A stretch of DNA of 64,000 nucleotides. Origin: Aquanectria penicillioides (taxonomy: Eukaryota > Ascomycota > Sordariomycetes > Hypocreales > Nectriaceae). The translations under genes and the position numbers were made by a program. The stretch is from the NCBI GenBank assembly GCA_003415625.1, contig PYIU01000009.1, positions 620,001 to 684,000 on the forward strand. The letters run 5' to 3'. How positions within the stretch are numbered: position 1 is the first letter of the stretch; each line of letters opens with the position of its first letter. Below are positions 1 to 12,565 of this stretch, one piece after another. The notes beneath the pieces were generated by a model that saw only the letters and a list, made by a program, of their open reading frames with translations, was not told where the DNA came from and did no database searches.

Positions 1-1
1 G

Positions 2-520
2 TACAATACGCGAGTTGGCGATGGGGGTCAAACCCTGTCGGGTGGTCAAGCCCAGCGATTGAGCATTGCGCGAGCCCTGGCTCGGAAACCACTACTACTC
101 ATCTTAGACGAGGCTACAAGTGCCCTTGATACGGAGAGCGCGGAGAAGATTCGACACACAATTCAAGAGCTGGTGGGTTGGTCGAAAAGCCAACCTGTTG
201 GTATGGCGATTGTCGTCGTGACGCATAGTCGTGAAATGATGGCAATAGCAGACCGTATCGTGATGCTTGAAGACGGGATGAAAGTGGAGGAGGGAAAATA
301 CCAGGACCTGTTGCAGAAAAGAGGGGTGTTTTCAGAACTGCTTAGCGGGTCGGGGCCATGGCGTGAGAGAGGCGGACGAGAGGAGGAGGAGGAACAAGGG
401 GTTCCTCGAATCATGATTCCAATGCATCCATTGAAACATGGAAATGGGATCGCCGATAATGCGGGAGGAAGCTTGAAGAAGAAATCAGACGCCAAGCTGG
501 TCTACGAGCCTCCGTTGTGA
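2..520 (+). CDS. ABC transporter, C-terminal nucleotide-binding domain (Ste6-like), 5' truncated
   Basis: This is the last 172 codons of an ABC exporter; the gene enters from the left edge of the window. The visible part of the second nucleotide-binding domain holds the ABC signature LSGGQ (about residues 12-16 of the visible piece), Walker B LLLILDEATSALD with its catalytic Glu, and the H-loop His in VVVTHSREMM. The tail continues about 70 residues past the domain core and is rich in Glu and basic residues. Full-length fungal exporters of this kind (a-factor/multidrug, ABCB) end with such a domain. I infer a Ste6/MDR-like peptide or drug exporter in the plasma membrane, but the substrate cannot be read from this piece. 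The stop is TGA. No frameshift is seen. Confidence 0.85.
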   Translation, partial: YNTRVGDGGQTLSGGQAQRLSIARALARKPLLLILDEATSALDTESAEKIRHTIQELVGWSKSQPVGMAIVVVTHSREMMAIADRIVMLEDGMKVEEGKYQDLLQKRGVFSELLSGSGPWRERGGREEEEEQGVPRIMIPMHPLKHGNGIADNAGGSLKKKSDAKLVYEPPL

Positions 521-1473
521 GAGCACGATAGTTGTGGCAATTTTTGGTAGTGTTCGATTCGGGGTGCTTTGCAATGTACGCAAAAGCTTGAATGGCCATT
601 TTATTTGCTTTGCACATGCTATCTGACAACATTGACAATGACTCTTACTCATGCGCCTTAATTACCAGCTACAGTGAATCTACATTGATATTAGTAAACT
701 AGTTGAGAGAATCCGAAACTCAAAGTGCGTACACAACGATGGATTGATTTTCATAAGTTCTAGCGGTATTGCTTCAGGAATATATCCCAGATACTTTCTC
801 ATATACCCGTCTTCCGAGATTTTATTTGATATAGATGCGAAGTTACAAGCACCATTGGCATGCCACGATCTGTCCTCCCTTTTAATTTCCGGGCGGCCTC
901 TCGTCAATTTATTATTTACACCTGTGCTCCCCCAAGCAAGTCGAACAGCACAGCAGGTGCAAGGCAAGGATGTGACGAAATGGGCAATACCTAAATAAGG
1001 TAAGTTACCTAGTCGAGGGGCGAAACGTGGGGTGTCATGTGTCGGGTCACGCGGAAGTCGGACGTGTGATGTAAGTGCTCCGAATTTAACGATTAGTGAT
1101 CGGCCCTCACTTCAAGCTCGCGACAGCCCCCCAACAAAGGCAGCCAAGCTCGCTGCGTCGATCCATTCACCCGTTTCGTTTCGTCTCGTCTTTTTATTTC
1201 AAAGCAGTGTCGTCATCAAGGCGCAACGGTGGTCTTTTCTTCTCCTGCATCTTCTTTTCCCCAGACATCCTTCCTTAAGCTGCGGTTGCCCCAAGGAAAA
1301 AGAACCCTCCATTCGTGCTCACACCCACAAAAACTGCCGTAGCGGATGCTCCACCCCAGCATCCTCCGCATTCGGTCCCCACGCAGAGGCTGCGCTCAAC
1401 ACACAAACAATCACAATAAACATCTTCATACTCGCCAATTAACCAAATATCAAACCTCAAAGCACCATCCCCT
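521..1473. other. Intergenic: ABC 3' end and bZIP promoter/leader
   Basis: About 950 bp with no convincing coding frame. The first part is AT-rich (3' flank of the ABC gene). From about 1130 onward it becomes pyrimidine-rich (CT tracts and ttctt runs around 1190-1260), as is common just upstream of filamentous-fungal start codons, so 1130-1473 is probably the bZIP promoter and 5' leader. Confidence 0.5.
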
Positions 1474-2975
1474 ATGCCGGATCACGCAGATGCTAGGCCC
1501 GCCAAGAGGCGTGGCCGGCCGCCCTCCAACTCGTCTGAAATGGACGAGGCCACTCTCCAGGTAAGCCCACTTACACAACCCGGCAATCAAAAGACTTGTC
1601 ATGACGCCGCCATCGTCTTCGTCTCACACTCATAACCCCCCAGGCCCGCCGCGAACGCAATCGCGAGGCCCAGAATGTGTTCCGCAGGAGAAGACAGGCC
1701 GCCGAGGCTGCCCAGGCCAAGCGCCTCCGCCGGCTCGAGGAGGTGGTCGAGGAGATGAGCTCCATCTTCATGAGCTTCGTCGACGAGATGCTCGCCACCG
1801 AGGAGGTCGTCACCAAGCAGCCCGACCTCGTCGGCAGCCTGCGCCGCTCCATGAAGCGCATTGTCGCCCTCGCCAACGAAGTCGTCGGGCCAGATGATTC
1901 TCAAGCTCCCCAAAGCTCGCCGTCCACGCCATCCGCCTCGACGCCTGCCGGTCCAGCGCACACGTCAACCACGGTTCTCAGGCCTCTCATCTCCGATACT
2001 GAGACTCTGGGCCACTCATCCACCTCTCCGCCGGGCGACTCTTCACCTTCCAGCCACATTTCCGACGACGCCATGGTTTGCGATCACCATCTGGGTAGCG
2101 ACACAGCTCACCAAGACTGCCACACAGCCCGCACCCTCGCCCTTCCCGGACCACCAGATGTTACCGAAAATATCCCAGGCCTCGAATCGCCGCCCAATGA
2201 AGAAGACAATTCCATGATAAAATCAACTGCACTGGGTCCCCAAATCTACGGCAACGGTTGGACCGTCAGCAACAACCCCGTGTTTGCCCCCAGATACTGG
2301 GGTCCCCGCGTCCCCTTATCCCACGATTCGTTCGCTTTCCGCCTTGCCAAGGCTAGTCTCACCATCGCTTATCTTATTCTGACCAGGAACAACTTCGCGC
2401 CCATACCGTTATCTGAGGAAGAGCGAATATTCGGCTCGACTCTTTGTTACCGTGGGAGGGACGATCTGCTTATCCGGTTGAGATGGCTACTCGGTCCCGG
2501 CGAGGCGGACATGTTCCGAGTCATCGACCTGCCGTACGGCCAACACGGCACCCAGGTGTTTTCAAGGAGCGATCTCAACCCGGCCTTTGACGATTTGAGC
2601 TGGGCCAGCATCAACAAGCCCCGACCCCGCGACCCGGCGGCCAAGTATCTCAGCATCCTCGGCGTAGAGAAGCAGCTTCTCGCCCTCGGCGGCAGGATCA
2701 TCAACGAAGAAACCTTGGAGCTCAACATCGCCAACCCCACGGCCCACTCGGGCTCCGACGTCGTCTCGTCCCAGCCAGAGAGCTGGAGCTTCGTCGACTT
2801 TTACTCGCCGAATCAATTGAGACCTCAACCTGCAGTTCTGAAGATGCAGCTGAGCATAGGACTGCTCGTGTCCAACTTGGCCAAGAGCGCCGTTTGTCTC
2901 ATGCGCGGGCCTGGGTTTCCCCGGGATGACCTGGGCGGTGCAATTCAGGCATCTGTGATAGGGGTAGTGCAATAA
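1474..2975 (+). CDS. bZIP transcription factor with AT-hook-like N terminus
   Basis: Two exons: 1474-1560 and 1644-2975, with an 83-bp phase-0 intron; the product is 472 aa. Exon 1 encodes a short basic stretch, KRRGRPPS (about residues 11-18), resembling an AT-hook. Exon 2 opens directly into the basic region RRERNREAQNVFRRRR (about 31-46), which keeps the bZIP N-x7-R signature (N..FR) and has Ala-Gln as in Yap/Pap1-type factors. A leucine/methionine heptad region follows (about 50-85). Residues 90-210 are Ser/Pro-rich and probably disordered. The C-terminal 200 residues are conserved-looking and hydrophobic (FRLAKASLTIAYLIL...), a regulatory domain I cannot name. Joining the exons is required because the basic region starts at the acceptor. 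It acts in the nucleus; targets are unknown. Confidence 0.85.
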
Positions 2976-3287
2976 ATTATTGGTAAGAGAATCCGACATT
3001 TCTGCTTTTGAAAAGAATATAGGTACAGCCTTGGTCATAGACTTCACATATAATGCATTAGAAGAGGCTCTGAATAGCCTGAAATAATATGATGTTTTTA
3101 AAAAAAAATTTAAAAATAAAAGCCAAAACACCAGTTGTATCGTTGGTATCTCCCTATCTGCTTGGTTGATCATAAAGTCGTAGTCGTCAAATTACTGTAC
3201 TAGTAGTATGAGCGGGTGTCTATGCAACCCTGGTCTCTTATCCAGGGCACCCATAAAGATTATATTTTCCATTCAGGTCGTCTCATT
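2976..3287. other. Convergent intergenic: 3' ends of bZIP and Ca2+-ATPase genes
   Basis: 312 bp between two stop codons. It contains an A-rich block at about 3098-3120 (poly-A/T stretches) and AT-rich 3' flanking sequence for both genes. No coding frame is convincing. Confidence 0.5.
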
Positions 3288-6200
3288 TTATCTTCTCTTT
3301 GATCGTAGCAGTGACTCCCATTTGAATCCACCCGATTGTCTCGCCGGTCGTGGAGAACTTGGCGGTTGCTGGGACTGAGTGTTTCGAGGCAGTGGAGCCG
3401 GAACATTTCGCATCAGCGGTCTCCGATCACCATTCACAGCGATGTGTCTCATAATCTCGCGGTTTTGACTAGGTGGAATCTTGTTGTCGTTGCCTGTCCT
3501 CAGGATTGGGTCCTCTTTGGGTGTTCGCGGATGAATCTCCAAAAGAGCATCGCCGGTGTCGCGGCCCAGTTTGGCAGCATCCACCAGAGCTTGCAAATCG
3601 ATCTGCCTCGTTTGCCTTTCAGTCTCTTCTCTTCTAATCCTCGCTCCACTAGCCAAAGCTTCCCTCTGTTCCTCAGTGGTAGACACATCTCTTTCTTCCT
3701 CTGGGCTCAAGCCTATTGATTGAATCATGTTTTCAATCCTGCTCATCTCCTGCTGTCGCTCCTCGTCTCGTCTTCTCCTCCACCAGCCGGGGATACAGCA
3801 AGAGAAGCATCCTCGGAACGGGCTTATGCAAGTGTGGTATCCCGCACGGCAACCATCAAATAAGTTTTGTACCACACTATCTGGGACTTGGCGAATCAAA
3901 GCGCCAAGCGGGAGCGTGAGAATTCCGAAAAGCATGCTCCAACCCCACTGCGCGCCAGTCAGGGGCATCGTGTCAAAGGCTTCACCTCCTTCGAAGATGA
4001 TGATGAATTGACCAATGATGGTGAGCAGCTGCACTCCAATAAACCAGGGGTTTCGGAAGGCACCCTGATAGAAGATATCAATTTTGTTGTCAACTCTTCG
4101 ACAATTTTGTTGGTTGAAAAACTGCATCCACACGTAAATGTTGAAGACGAGCGTCTGGAGCTTGTCCACTTCAAATTGCGTGTTGGGGTTGAAAATGTCC
4201 CATCCCGCGTAATGAACAACAAAAACCACGACCAGCTGGTATATTGACTGCCCAAGGATCATTTTCCACATGGTGACGTTGACGATGGGGGCGTTTCGGG
4301 GTTCAGGTTTCCGCCGGAGGAAATCAGGAGATGGGTGATCGGTGGAGTAGCAAAGCGATGCGAAAATGTCCATGATCAAGTTGATCCACAAAAGCTGAAC
4401 AACGGTGAAGATGGCGTCACCCGCAAGCTCCGATGCGACAGTGATAATACCGGCAGTTATGTTGATGGTAAATTGAAACTATAGAGCCCCTTATTAGCTC
4501 TAGATTAGAAGGAAGATGGTTTGGGTCGTCTCACCTGACAGAATCTCTTTACCGAATCATTGACAGTTCGACCCCACGCAAGGGCTCTAACAATCGACGC
4601 GAAGTTGTCGTCAAGCAGAATGATGGAGGCAGCTTCCTTTGCAACTTCTGTGCCCTGAACGCCCATAGCGAACCCGACATCTGCAGCCTTGAGAGCCAGT
4701 CCATCATTGGTTCCGTCGCCAGTGACAGCCACGGTCTCGTTCATGGATTTGAGTCGTGAAACAAGTAGTAGCTTGTCTTCTGGGCTTGATCGTGCAAGAA
4801 CTTGCAGACGGGGAATCACAGCATCCAGTTGTTCGGATGTCAGATCTCGGAATGTCGGCCCGTCCATAGCGATGCCGCCTGCAGTGTAGATGCCACACTC
4901 ACTTGCGATGGCCCTGGCTGTCAAGAAGTTATCACCGGTAATCATTCTAACAAAGACACCGGCAGCTTGACATTGCCGAACTGATTCTACCACCTCGGGG
5001 CGCAAGGGGTCTCGAATTCCTACGACGCCCAGGAAAGCCATGCCAGATGCCAACCATTCCAGGTTGACAGAGCCCGGCTCGTCCTCGGGGTCTTCAAACA
5101 CTTCCTCGGCACTGAAATCTCTAAACGCTATTGCCACGGGGCGTAGAAGCTTCGAGGCATAGTCGCGGATAGTGTTGTGGAAGCTGGTCCTATCTTCATC
5201 AGATAGGCGGTCCAATGGTAGCCTCCAAGTCGGGTCTGTGACAGTGTAGGCGCAGTATTCAAAAACAACTTCCGCTGCACCTTTGACGAGAAGGCGATAC
5301 CGGCCATTCGGAAGCTTAATGAGCACAGCCATCCATTTGCGGGACGAGTCAAAGGGGAGCATGGTCAAGACGGGACAGTTAGCCCTCTCTTCGGCCAGGT
5401 GGTTCATGCCTAGATGATGTCGACTAAAGTCCAACAAGGCTGTTTCTGTGCTCGATCCAATAAACTCCGAGGTTCCGGAATCATCGCTCTCAAATGCAGT
5501 CGAGTTCAGTACAATGCTATCTTTAATCAAGGCCTTGGTCTCGGCGGACAACGTCGTCATAAACTGTACAGAAGTGTCGCACCGTATGGTTGACGCTCTG
5601 GACATGGAAATATCCAGGTCTGAGAGAGCCAACTCCGTATCATCAAAGTAGCCTTGAAGGCCAATGCGGCCAGCCACAACGGTCATCTTGTTCTGGGTGA
5701 GTGTTCCCGTCTTGTCAGAGCAAACGGTAGTGGCGTTACCCATAATCTCGCAAGATCGAATCAGGCGCACAAGGTTGTTATCTTTGAGCATACGCTTGGT
5801 TGCAAAGGCGAGAGCAAAAGTGACGTTGAGGCCAAGACCTTCGGGGACAGTGATGATGACGACAGTTACGGTTAGAATGAGAACATGCAAGAAGTCCTCG
5901 ACTTTCTGTGTTGGTTCCGTCCTGTCCAGATTAGGCAAGTTGATGAGATATCGAATGAATAGGATCAGGAAGAAGATTGAGCCTGCAACGATGCCAATGA
6001 TGATGAGCTGCTTTCCGAGACGTCCCAACTTGGCTTGCAGAGGAGTCTCCTGGACGTCGGTTCTCAAGGACATCAGAGTACGTCCATATGTCGAGTTGTG
6101 GCCGACTGAAAGAACAAGGTACCGGCCTACTCCTCGCGCAATCGTGGTGCCGCTAAGAATAAACGGGTCAGAGCGAAGGGTGGGCGAGAGATCATTGTAA

Positions 6201-7303
6201 TTGGGAACTGTTTTGTGAACGAGATCGGACTCTCCAGAGATGGCAGATTCGTCAACCTGAAGCCAGTTGGCCTGGACCAGAATACCATCAACGGCAACAA
6301 CATCTCCGGCCTCGATATGCAAAATATCACCAACCAGGACATCGTAAACAGATATTGTCTGGAATCTTCCTGACCGGATCACTGTCACATCCCGTTGATC
6401 CTTCCGTTCATTAAGCTTCCTAAACTTGTAGTTCTTCTGCCAATCGGTAGCGGCACTTGCAAAGACGATGACGACAATGGCTATGACGACTGTGACGCCA
6501 TCAACCCACTCAGTCCCGGAAGAATCGATGTTGGGGTCGACAGTTTGGTAAATGCCGATAACGAGAGAGATGGAGGCGGAGATGGTCAACAGGATCATCA
6601 GCTTGTCGTTGAAGGCGATCCACATGAGCATGAGGAAGGATTTTTGCCTGCGCTGAGGGAGGCGATTGGCGCCAAAAATTCGTCGACGGTCTGCAAAATG
6701 TTCATTGACAGGCTCGCCTAGACGGAGGGCATTCGGGAGGAGGGTAGGAGGCGTGGGCCGGGCCGGGCCATCGGTGACGACAGGCAGGCGGGCCTCGCGG
6801 CCGGCTGCGACGGCTTCATCGAATGAAATAGTGCCATCGAGGGTGGTTTCGTCGATGCTGAGGCCGGCGGAGATGTCGGTTCGCAGGCCGGCAGCAAGAC
6901 CAAGGAGCCCGCCAAAGGCATGGAGGGCCGCGAGACTCCTGGTGGTGAAAAGGTTGTGAAGCTGGTTGGGAGAGAAGGCAAAATTGCTCGTGGGGTCAAC
7001 CGGCTCTTCACGGAAATCGAGGGGCAGTTCAGGGAAAGTCGAGCGCTGCGAAGTTACGGGAGCGTCGTTGTCGTCGTCGTCGAGGTCCGGCGTAAGGGCG
7101 GGATTGGGGGCGGAATCGGATTGGGCATGAGGATGTGCAGATAGTTCCGGCTCCGTGTCTGGGTTTGTGATTGCGCCTGCTGCTCCAGCACCACGGCCGC
7201 CATGGCGTGGATCCGGAACAGCCGTGATTTCGCCCATCGCGGAGGTCGCGGGCGATGGAGACGCAACGGCGACACGGGAGGCAGAGTGCGACCTTGAATG
7301 CAC
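3288..7303 (-). CDS. P-type Ca2+-ATPase, PMCA/Pmc1 type (P2B)
   Basis: Two exons on the minus strand: 7303-4535 and 4478-3288, with a 56-bp phase-0 intron; the product is 1319 aa. The splice rejoins ...VKRFCQ to FQFTINI..., an invariant stretch entering transmembrane helix M5. Motifs: SGES in the actuator domain, the PEGL helix-M4 motif (VPEGLGLNVT), the phosphorylation site DKTGTLT (Asp near residue 530), KGAAE in the nucleotide-binding domain, MITGDN, and the hinge GDGTNDGLALKAADVG (near residue 862). The N-terminal ~200 residues and C-terminal ~200 residues are long, hydrophilic extensions, typical of fungal vacuolar/plasma-membrane Ca2+ pumps. It exports Ca2+ from the cytosol in exchange for H+. 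The first ATG is used; a second in-frame Met at residue 23 is a possible alternative. Confidence 0.93.
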
Positions 7304-10300
7304 GAGGCCGAGCCGGGGACGAAGATGCCGGAGCCAGAGGAGTGAGGTAGAAGCGGAAGAACCGCGGTGACGGCCGCGTGGGGGATGGTGCGGACGGCCT
7401 CCATCAAATCTCAGCCAAAGACATGGGCGTCACCGTCGCCGACCAGGTCCTGCCATCCCAGCGGACAGGCCCGCTGAGAGTGACCTGGGGAATATGTCTA
7501 ACTGGCGCTTGGCGTCGGACCCCTGCTAGTCGAAAGACGAGTCTACGTACAGTGTAAGTGGACATGCTCTTTGCCTTTGGGGAGTCGAAAGGAGACATGG
7601 TGGAGCGGGTTGGTGCCGGGGGGGGGGGGGGAGGGGGCTGTTGGGCAACCAGTGAGCGTGAGGGCGTGAGAAGTGATCAACGGTGGGCTGTTCCTCTCAT
7701 GCGTATGGCGCCCCGGTGGAGACGGACGGGATTGATCCGGGAAGGCTGGAGAGCCATACAGTGCAGTGCTGTTGCAGCGCAAGTTCGGGTCTGAACTATC
7801 CGTAGCTATGTGCATAGGACAGTACAGCATGTGTGTCGGATACCTAGAGACTCTGGATGTGCTGCGAGTTTTGGAGTCTTGGCTCACAGAAGTGGGCAAT
7901 TGGACGTGCGCCATTGGGGTGCCAAGACAGACAGAGTGCAGACGCGCAGCCTGTCCGTCATTCGGTAATGCCGAAAGGGACACACCCCAGAACATGTTGG
8001 GCGGAAGGAGTCTGCACCGCGAGAGAAGTACCGGTAGTTATCAGAGTGTCGAGTTGGCATGCAGAACGCATGATGACATCTCATATCATGAAGCAGCGCA
8101 GAGCACGGTGTCAGCGTCAGCGCGGGACAGAGGACATACATACCTACTGGTACTCTGATACAGTGAGCAGATACACCAGACACACCGTGGCCTAGCTGCG
8201 AGAGCCGTTGCATCGACCAGCCGCCCCGGTGAGGCGGCAAGGTCATGTCTTGGCGGCTGGGCGGTTTGACAAGGGCCCTTTTGCAAGTGTAATTATATCG
8301 CATTTTTTATGATGCAACTCTCCCAAAGTTGATCTTAGAGTTTTGTGGCGGTGCTACCCGCCCTATCCCCCCAGCGGCTTTCAGATTATGCTGAGAGGGG
8401 GGTCCCTGCCACAACGCGCTGTTGCTGCTTACCACAGCTTGCCACAGCTCGCCACTGTTGCAGTCGCTGCTTCTGGGGCAGCTACTGCGCCTTCCCTCGT
8501 CCCGTCTGGGCGCCAGTGCTTGCAACTGTAGTTCGTCCGCGCCTCCTTTGAAATTCAAGCAATGCCATCAAAATGTCAGTGCCTCTTGAGCTTGAGCTTC
8601 CAGTTGGGAATAGACGACGTAATTAAATTACACATGTATCAGAACGGCCCAGTCGCTTGGATAACTTTTTGATCCCGTTTCACGCACGTGCCAGATGTCA
8701 AGTCGGACCAGCCCTAAAATCCCCTGCGCGTTTTTGGTTGCCCGCCTCGACTCGCCTCCCAGTTTTGAATTGCCTCATTCATCACGGTACGGAAAAATTA
8801 GCGCTCAAACTGAAAGGACTTTTTTTTTTTTTAATTATTATGAGTGTCACGGTCGCTTGAGAATGGACCGAGCACAACATCCCTATGACTTTTTGCTACG
8901 TCAAAGTATCCACCTGCCATGCAGCTAAAGGATACTTGCAAACCTTTTCCTGTTTGAAAGGTGCTTGAGCGCTGAATGGCAAGTAATGTGCATCCACTCC
9001 CCTACAAGTTACAACTTCATGGCCCGAAGAGAAAAACCACTCACTTAGCGCAGCGACCTTGTCACTCTTTCCCTTCGAACCATACAGTAAGTACTAGTAA
9101 AAGACCCCCAAGTAAAAATCCATGACAAACATTCCCCTCCTTATACGAATGCAACATCAAACCGTTTTATTGGGACGGGGGCTGAGCAAACTTGTGACAC
9201 CTGTCTCAAGCCCCAGTGCCATTACAACACATCACTTAACCTTCAAGCAAACACGATGTCTCCTCCCTCTTCACTTGAATCTGCTGATCCTTTCCGCTTT
9301 GCCGCGCAACAAGACAAAGGACTGTATCGTGCTCGACCCACAGTCACCCTATCGGCTCTAATCATTCCCAATCTAGAAACAGCAGTGCTTCGCTTGTGAA
9401 AGCCAATCGATGCGTCCGCGGCTGTTTCGGCACCCAGCTCAAGCGACCGAGACAAATATCGCCTTGCATGGTATGATTTCAGGCACCGTCCCACCGGGTC
9501 GGAGTTGTGCAAAAATACAGCAACAGAATCTCATGGCCGGCCAGTGCAACAACGGGCCGCCACCTATTCACAGCCGTTTCGCATCCCAGCAACTAATTTC
9601 GTCCTGCGTGATACGAGAGAAGCAATCATGGCACTCACTCAATCAAGGGGCCCATGGCTCTGGGTGTGTCATCAAGATCCAGACGTACAGTCCTTTCGTT
9701 GTTTTTCCAGTGGAGGTTCGCTTCTGCGGATTATCCTGTGGATGGTGTATAATCGGCGCCAAGAGAGGGTCATGTATCGCATCTCTTACTTCCTCGCTAA
9801 ACTGCTCGATTCACACATGAGTTTGCCCTGAGACGAAGCCCCGTACGGTTCACACATCTAGTTTCCTCAGACTCGCGTGCACTTATGGCTATTTTAACCA
9901 TAATTCATATATACTTTGCTACCCCCTGTCTTGCTTTCTTGTTCCCATTCTTCGCTTCCTGTTTCAAACCAGTCAGTTCAAGCCCATCCACCACAACAAT
10001 CGCATAATTGATGAGAAATTGCAATAGATTTCCCAGGATCTACGTCTCCCTCCTTCAACCTCCTTTACCTTGTTTAATGCATTTCAAGGTATGATAGTTC
10101 TCATTGCCCGCCGCGGGAACCCACAAGCCAAGTCGCTTCGCCGGCAGGGATCCACCTTGATTCCCATCTCATTCTCTTCCATCGCATCGCTCCGTGTTGT
10201 ATCCGCTTTCTAGACAATCTCTTCCCGAAATTCAAGTCATCGTCCCGTCTCCGTCATTTCTCTTCTCAGCATGTCTTTTCGTGTGGCTCTCTATTTGAAC

Positions 10301-10548
10301 TGATTCAGTCACACGAGACATCTCACTCCGTCAGTATCATACAGAGACCAAGGGGAGAGAAGGTATGACCTCGCAGTATCATAGGTCTCAAGATTTACCT
10401 CGTATCTCCATCAATGCTTAAGACCTTTTGCTCTTTGCCACAGTCAGATTCTTTGGCAGATAAATCTCTACTCTTGCCACAAGCAAGGTACTCTTTTCCT
10501 ATCCATCCCCTCACGGAAGTGTCAGCTCCACATGGACGTGCTCTTGCA
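7304..10548. other. Gene-poor intergenic region (3.2 kb) with divergent promoters
   Basis: I see no protein with family-like conservation on either strand. It lies between two divergently transcribed genes: the Ca2+-ATPase to the left and the nucleoside permease to the right. It contains a 14-G homopolymer at 7618-7631, a T run near 8820-8833, and a CT-rich stretch from about 9940 to 10340. A TATA-like box (catatata) at about 9906-9915 could drive a ~600-nt leader for the permease gene. An unannotated noncoding RNA is possible but not demonstrable here. Confidence 0.4.
7618..7631 (+). repeat. Poly-G homopolymer (14 G)
   Basis: Uninterrupted run of 14 G, then A and five more G. It lies about 315 bp upstream of the Ca2+-ATPase start codon. 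Such runs are prone to length errors in sequencing and to slippage in vivo. Confidence 0.9.
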
Positions 10549-11922
10549 ATGCTTCTCGTGAACTTGATCCAGTCTCTGGCCGTTTGTGGCTCACTCATTC
10601 GCCATGCAGCAGCCACGCCAGCCCCATCAAACTCCACGCGAAGAGATCCGGTCGCTCCCAAAGTCATGATCATATCTATGGTTCGTCAGTCTGCGCTCAA
10701 GTCCCTCAAGGTACTTACCAGCTCGTGATCCAAGTGGTCCCCCGAAGCCCAAATATGGCACGATCAACTTCCCAGCGTCGGCCTTGGAAACTTGACTGCC
10801 CTCTCTGTCCATTCTCCTGGCTTTTCCATGTTATTCCCCCGTTCTTTTTGCACGGAGGATGGCAGCATTTGCCAGTTGACAGTGGGAGAGGGCGAGATCA
10901 ACTCAGCCGCAACCCTCATGGCTCTCGTCCTCTCCCCGATGTTTGATCTCAGACAGACATACTTCCTGGTTGCAGGAATTGCCGGTGTCAACCCTCGTCA
11001 CGGCACCTTGGGAACCGTTGCCATCGCTCGTTATTCAGTGCAAGTAGCTCTCCAATACGAAATTGACCCTCGATCCCTGCCCTCTGACTGGTCGACCGGC
11101 TACATTGCGTACGGCCGCAGCCAACCACTCGAGTACCCTTTCATAACATATGGCACCGAAGTCTTTGAGCTGAACGCCAAGCTACGCGATGTCGCCTATG
11201 ACCTTGCGTCCAAAGCAAACCTCAAAGATGCAGGAAAGCCCCGCGAATACCGCACTCTATACAAACCGCTCGAAGAGTCCTACAAGATGGCATTAGGGCC
11301 GCCGAGTGTGATCAAGTGCGACACCGCAACAAGCGATGTGTATTACTCTGGAAGGAGGCTATCTGAGGCATTTGAAGACACAGTATCATTATGGACCAAC
11401 GGAACTGGTACATATTGCATGAGTGCACAAGAGGACAATGCAATTCTCGAAGTGTTGACTAGGGCCGCAATCGAGAAGCTAGTAGACTTTGGAAGAGTCA
11501 TCGTTCTTCGAACCGGTAAGACATCATCTTATCCTGTGTCTTGTTCGGCAATGACAACTTTTCGCTAACTCTATTATTCAGGCTCCAACTTTGACCGTCC
11601 ACCCCCCGGCCGAACTGACTTGGAGCACTTGACAGCAGCTCAGCAGAACGGCTTCGACATCTCCGTCGAGAACATTTTTCTTGCAGGCTCGCAGATCCTC
11701 AGAGGGGTCATCGAGGACTGGAACTGCACTTTCAGAGATGGAATTGTCGCAGAAAACTACATTGGCGACATTTTCGGGAGCCTTGGGGGGCACCCGGACT
11801 TTGGGTACGGAAGCATCACCAACCAAGAGCGTGTCATGCCTGGCGGTATCAATCAGGATTTGGCGCAACGGGAGATGAGACGACGAAAGCAATTAACCAG
11901 CAAGGGGCCTTCAAAGATCTAA
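10549..11922 (+). CDS. Purine nucleoside permease (NUP family), secreted/membrane
   Basis: Three exons: 10549-10680, 10735-11515 and 11582-11922 (introns 54 and 66 bp; phases 0 and 1); the product is 417 aa. The family (Pfam NUP, first studied in yeasts as a purine nucleoside permease) has a nucleoside-phosphorylase-like fold and a leader peptide. Conserved blocks are visible: PKVMIISM near the N terminus, SPEAQIWHDQLP after the first splice, CTEDGSICQLTVGEGEINSAAT, YFLVAGIAGVNPRHGTLG, STGYIAYG, and a Cys-flanked C-terminal half. I chose the ATG at 10549 because it starts a hydrophobic signal-like stretch. An in-frame ATG at 10414 would add 45 residues and bury it. The first donor, GTTCGT, is unusual but restores the conserved block. 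The role is purine nucleoside uptake or extracellular handling. Confidence 0.88.
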
Positions 11923-12565
11923 TCGGGTGTCTATTCTCACGAAACAGACAATGTCAAGTTTGTGATATCATCATGTTTTCGATTTCAATTGCGTGTTTTT
12001 ATTCTGTTTAATCATGAGCGAGAAAAACAAACTGTCGCTTTTAATTGTTATTTGGGTTTCATTTTCATAAACCTTTTATGTCATGACATGATACAAGTAA
12101 GGAGAATGCAGTTTCATGATGCCGACCACCCTCGAATACGTCCCACACGAAGAATGCGAAATGCTACCGCCCAACTCCTCACAACCTTTACAGTCTTTGT
12201 AATGGAACAAATACAGTCGTTTCTTCGTTAGTTTGTTTGTTTCGTTTTCTCTTCTTTTTTTTCTTTGAAAATGAATGAAGGATTAGGATGAAGATCCTTT
12301 GATGGTGCTGTCAGGTAACTCGATGGTTGCCTCAACTGAACGAGATCAAATTGTATTCTCTGCAAGTAGGTTCGGTGTCGTTTAAGTATATATGCTTCAT
12401 TACCGATCAAACCTTGTTTTTTGATAGTTCTGCGAACAAACTTGGGGGTCCATTCTCTAAGAGCTTGGTCCAGTTCCAGGTTTCGGTATCTTAATGAGAA
12501 TACCAGGATGGGAAAGCCCTCATTGCCTTTGATCCAGGTATATTGCAGGTCCTAGGCGTTCGAAA
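11923..12565. other. Convergent intergenic: 3' ends of permease and kinase genes
   Basis: About 640 bp of AT-rich sequence with T tracts (around 12235-12270) between two stop codons. No coding signal; probably 3' UTRs and terminators of both genes. Confidence 0.5.
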
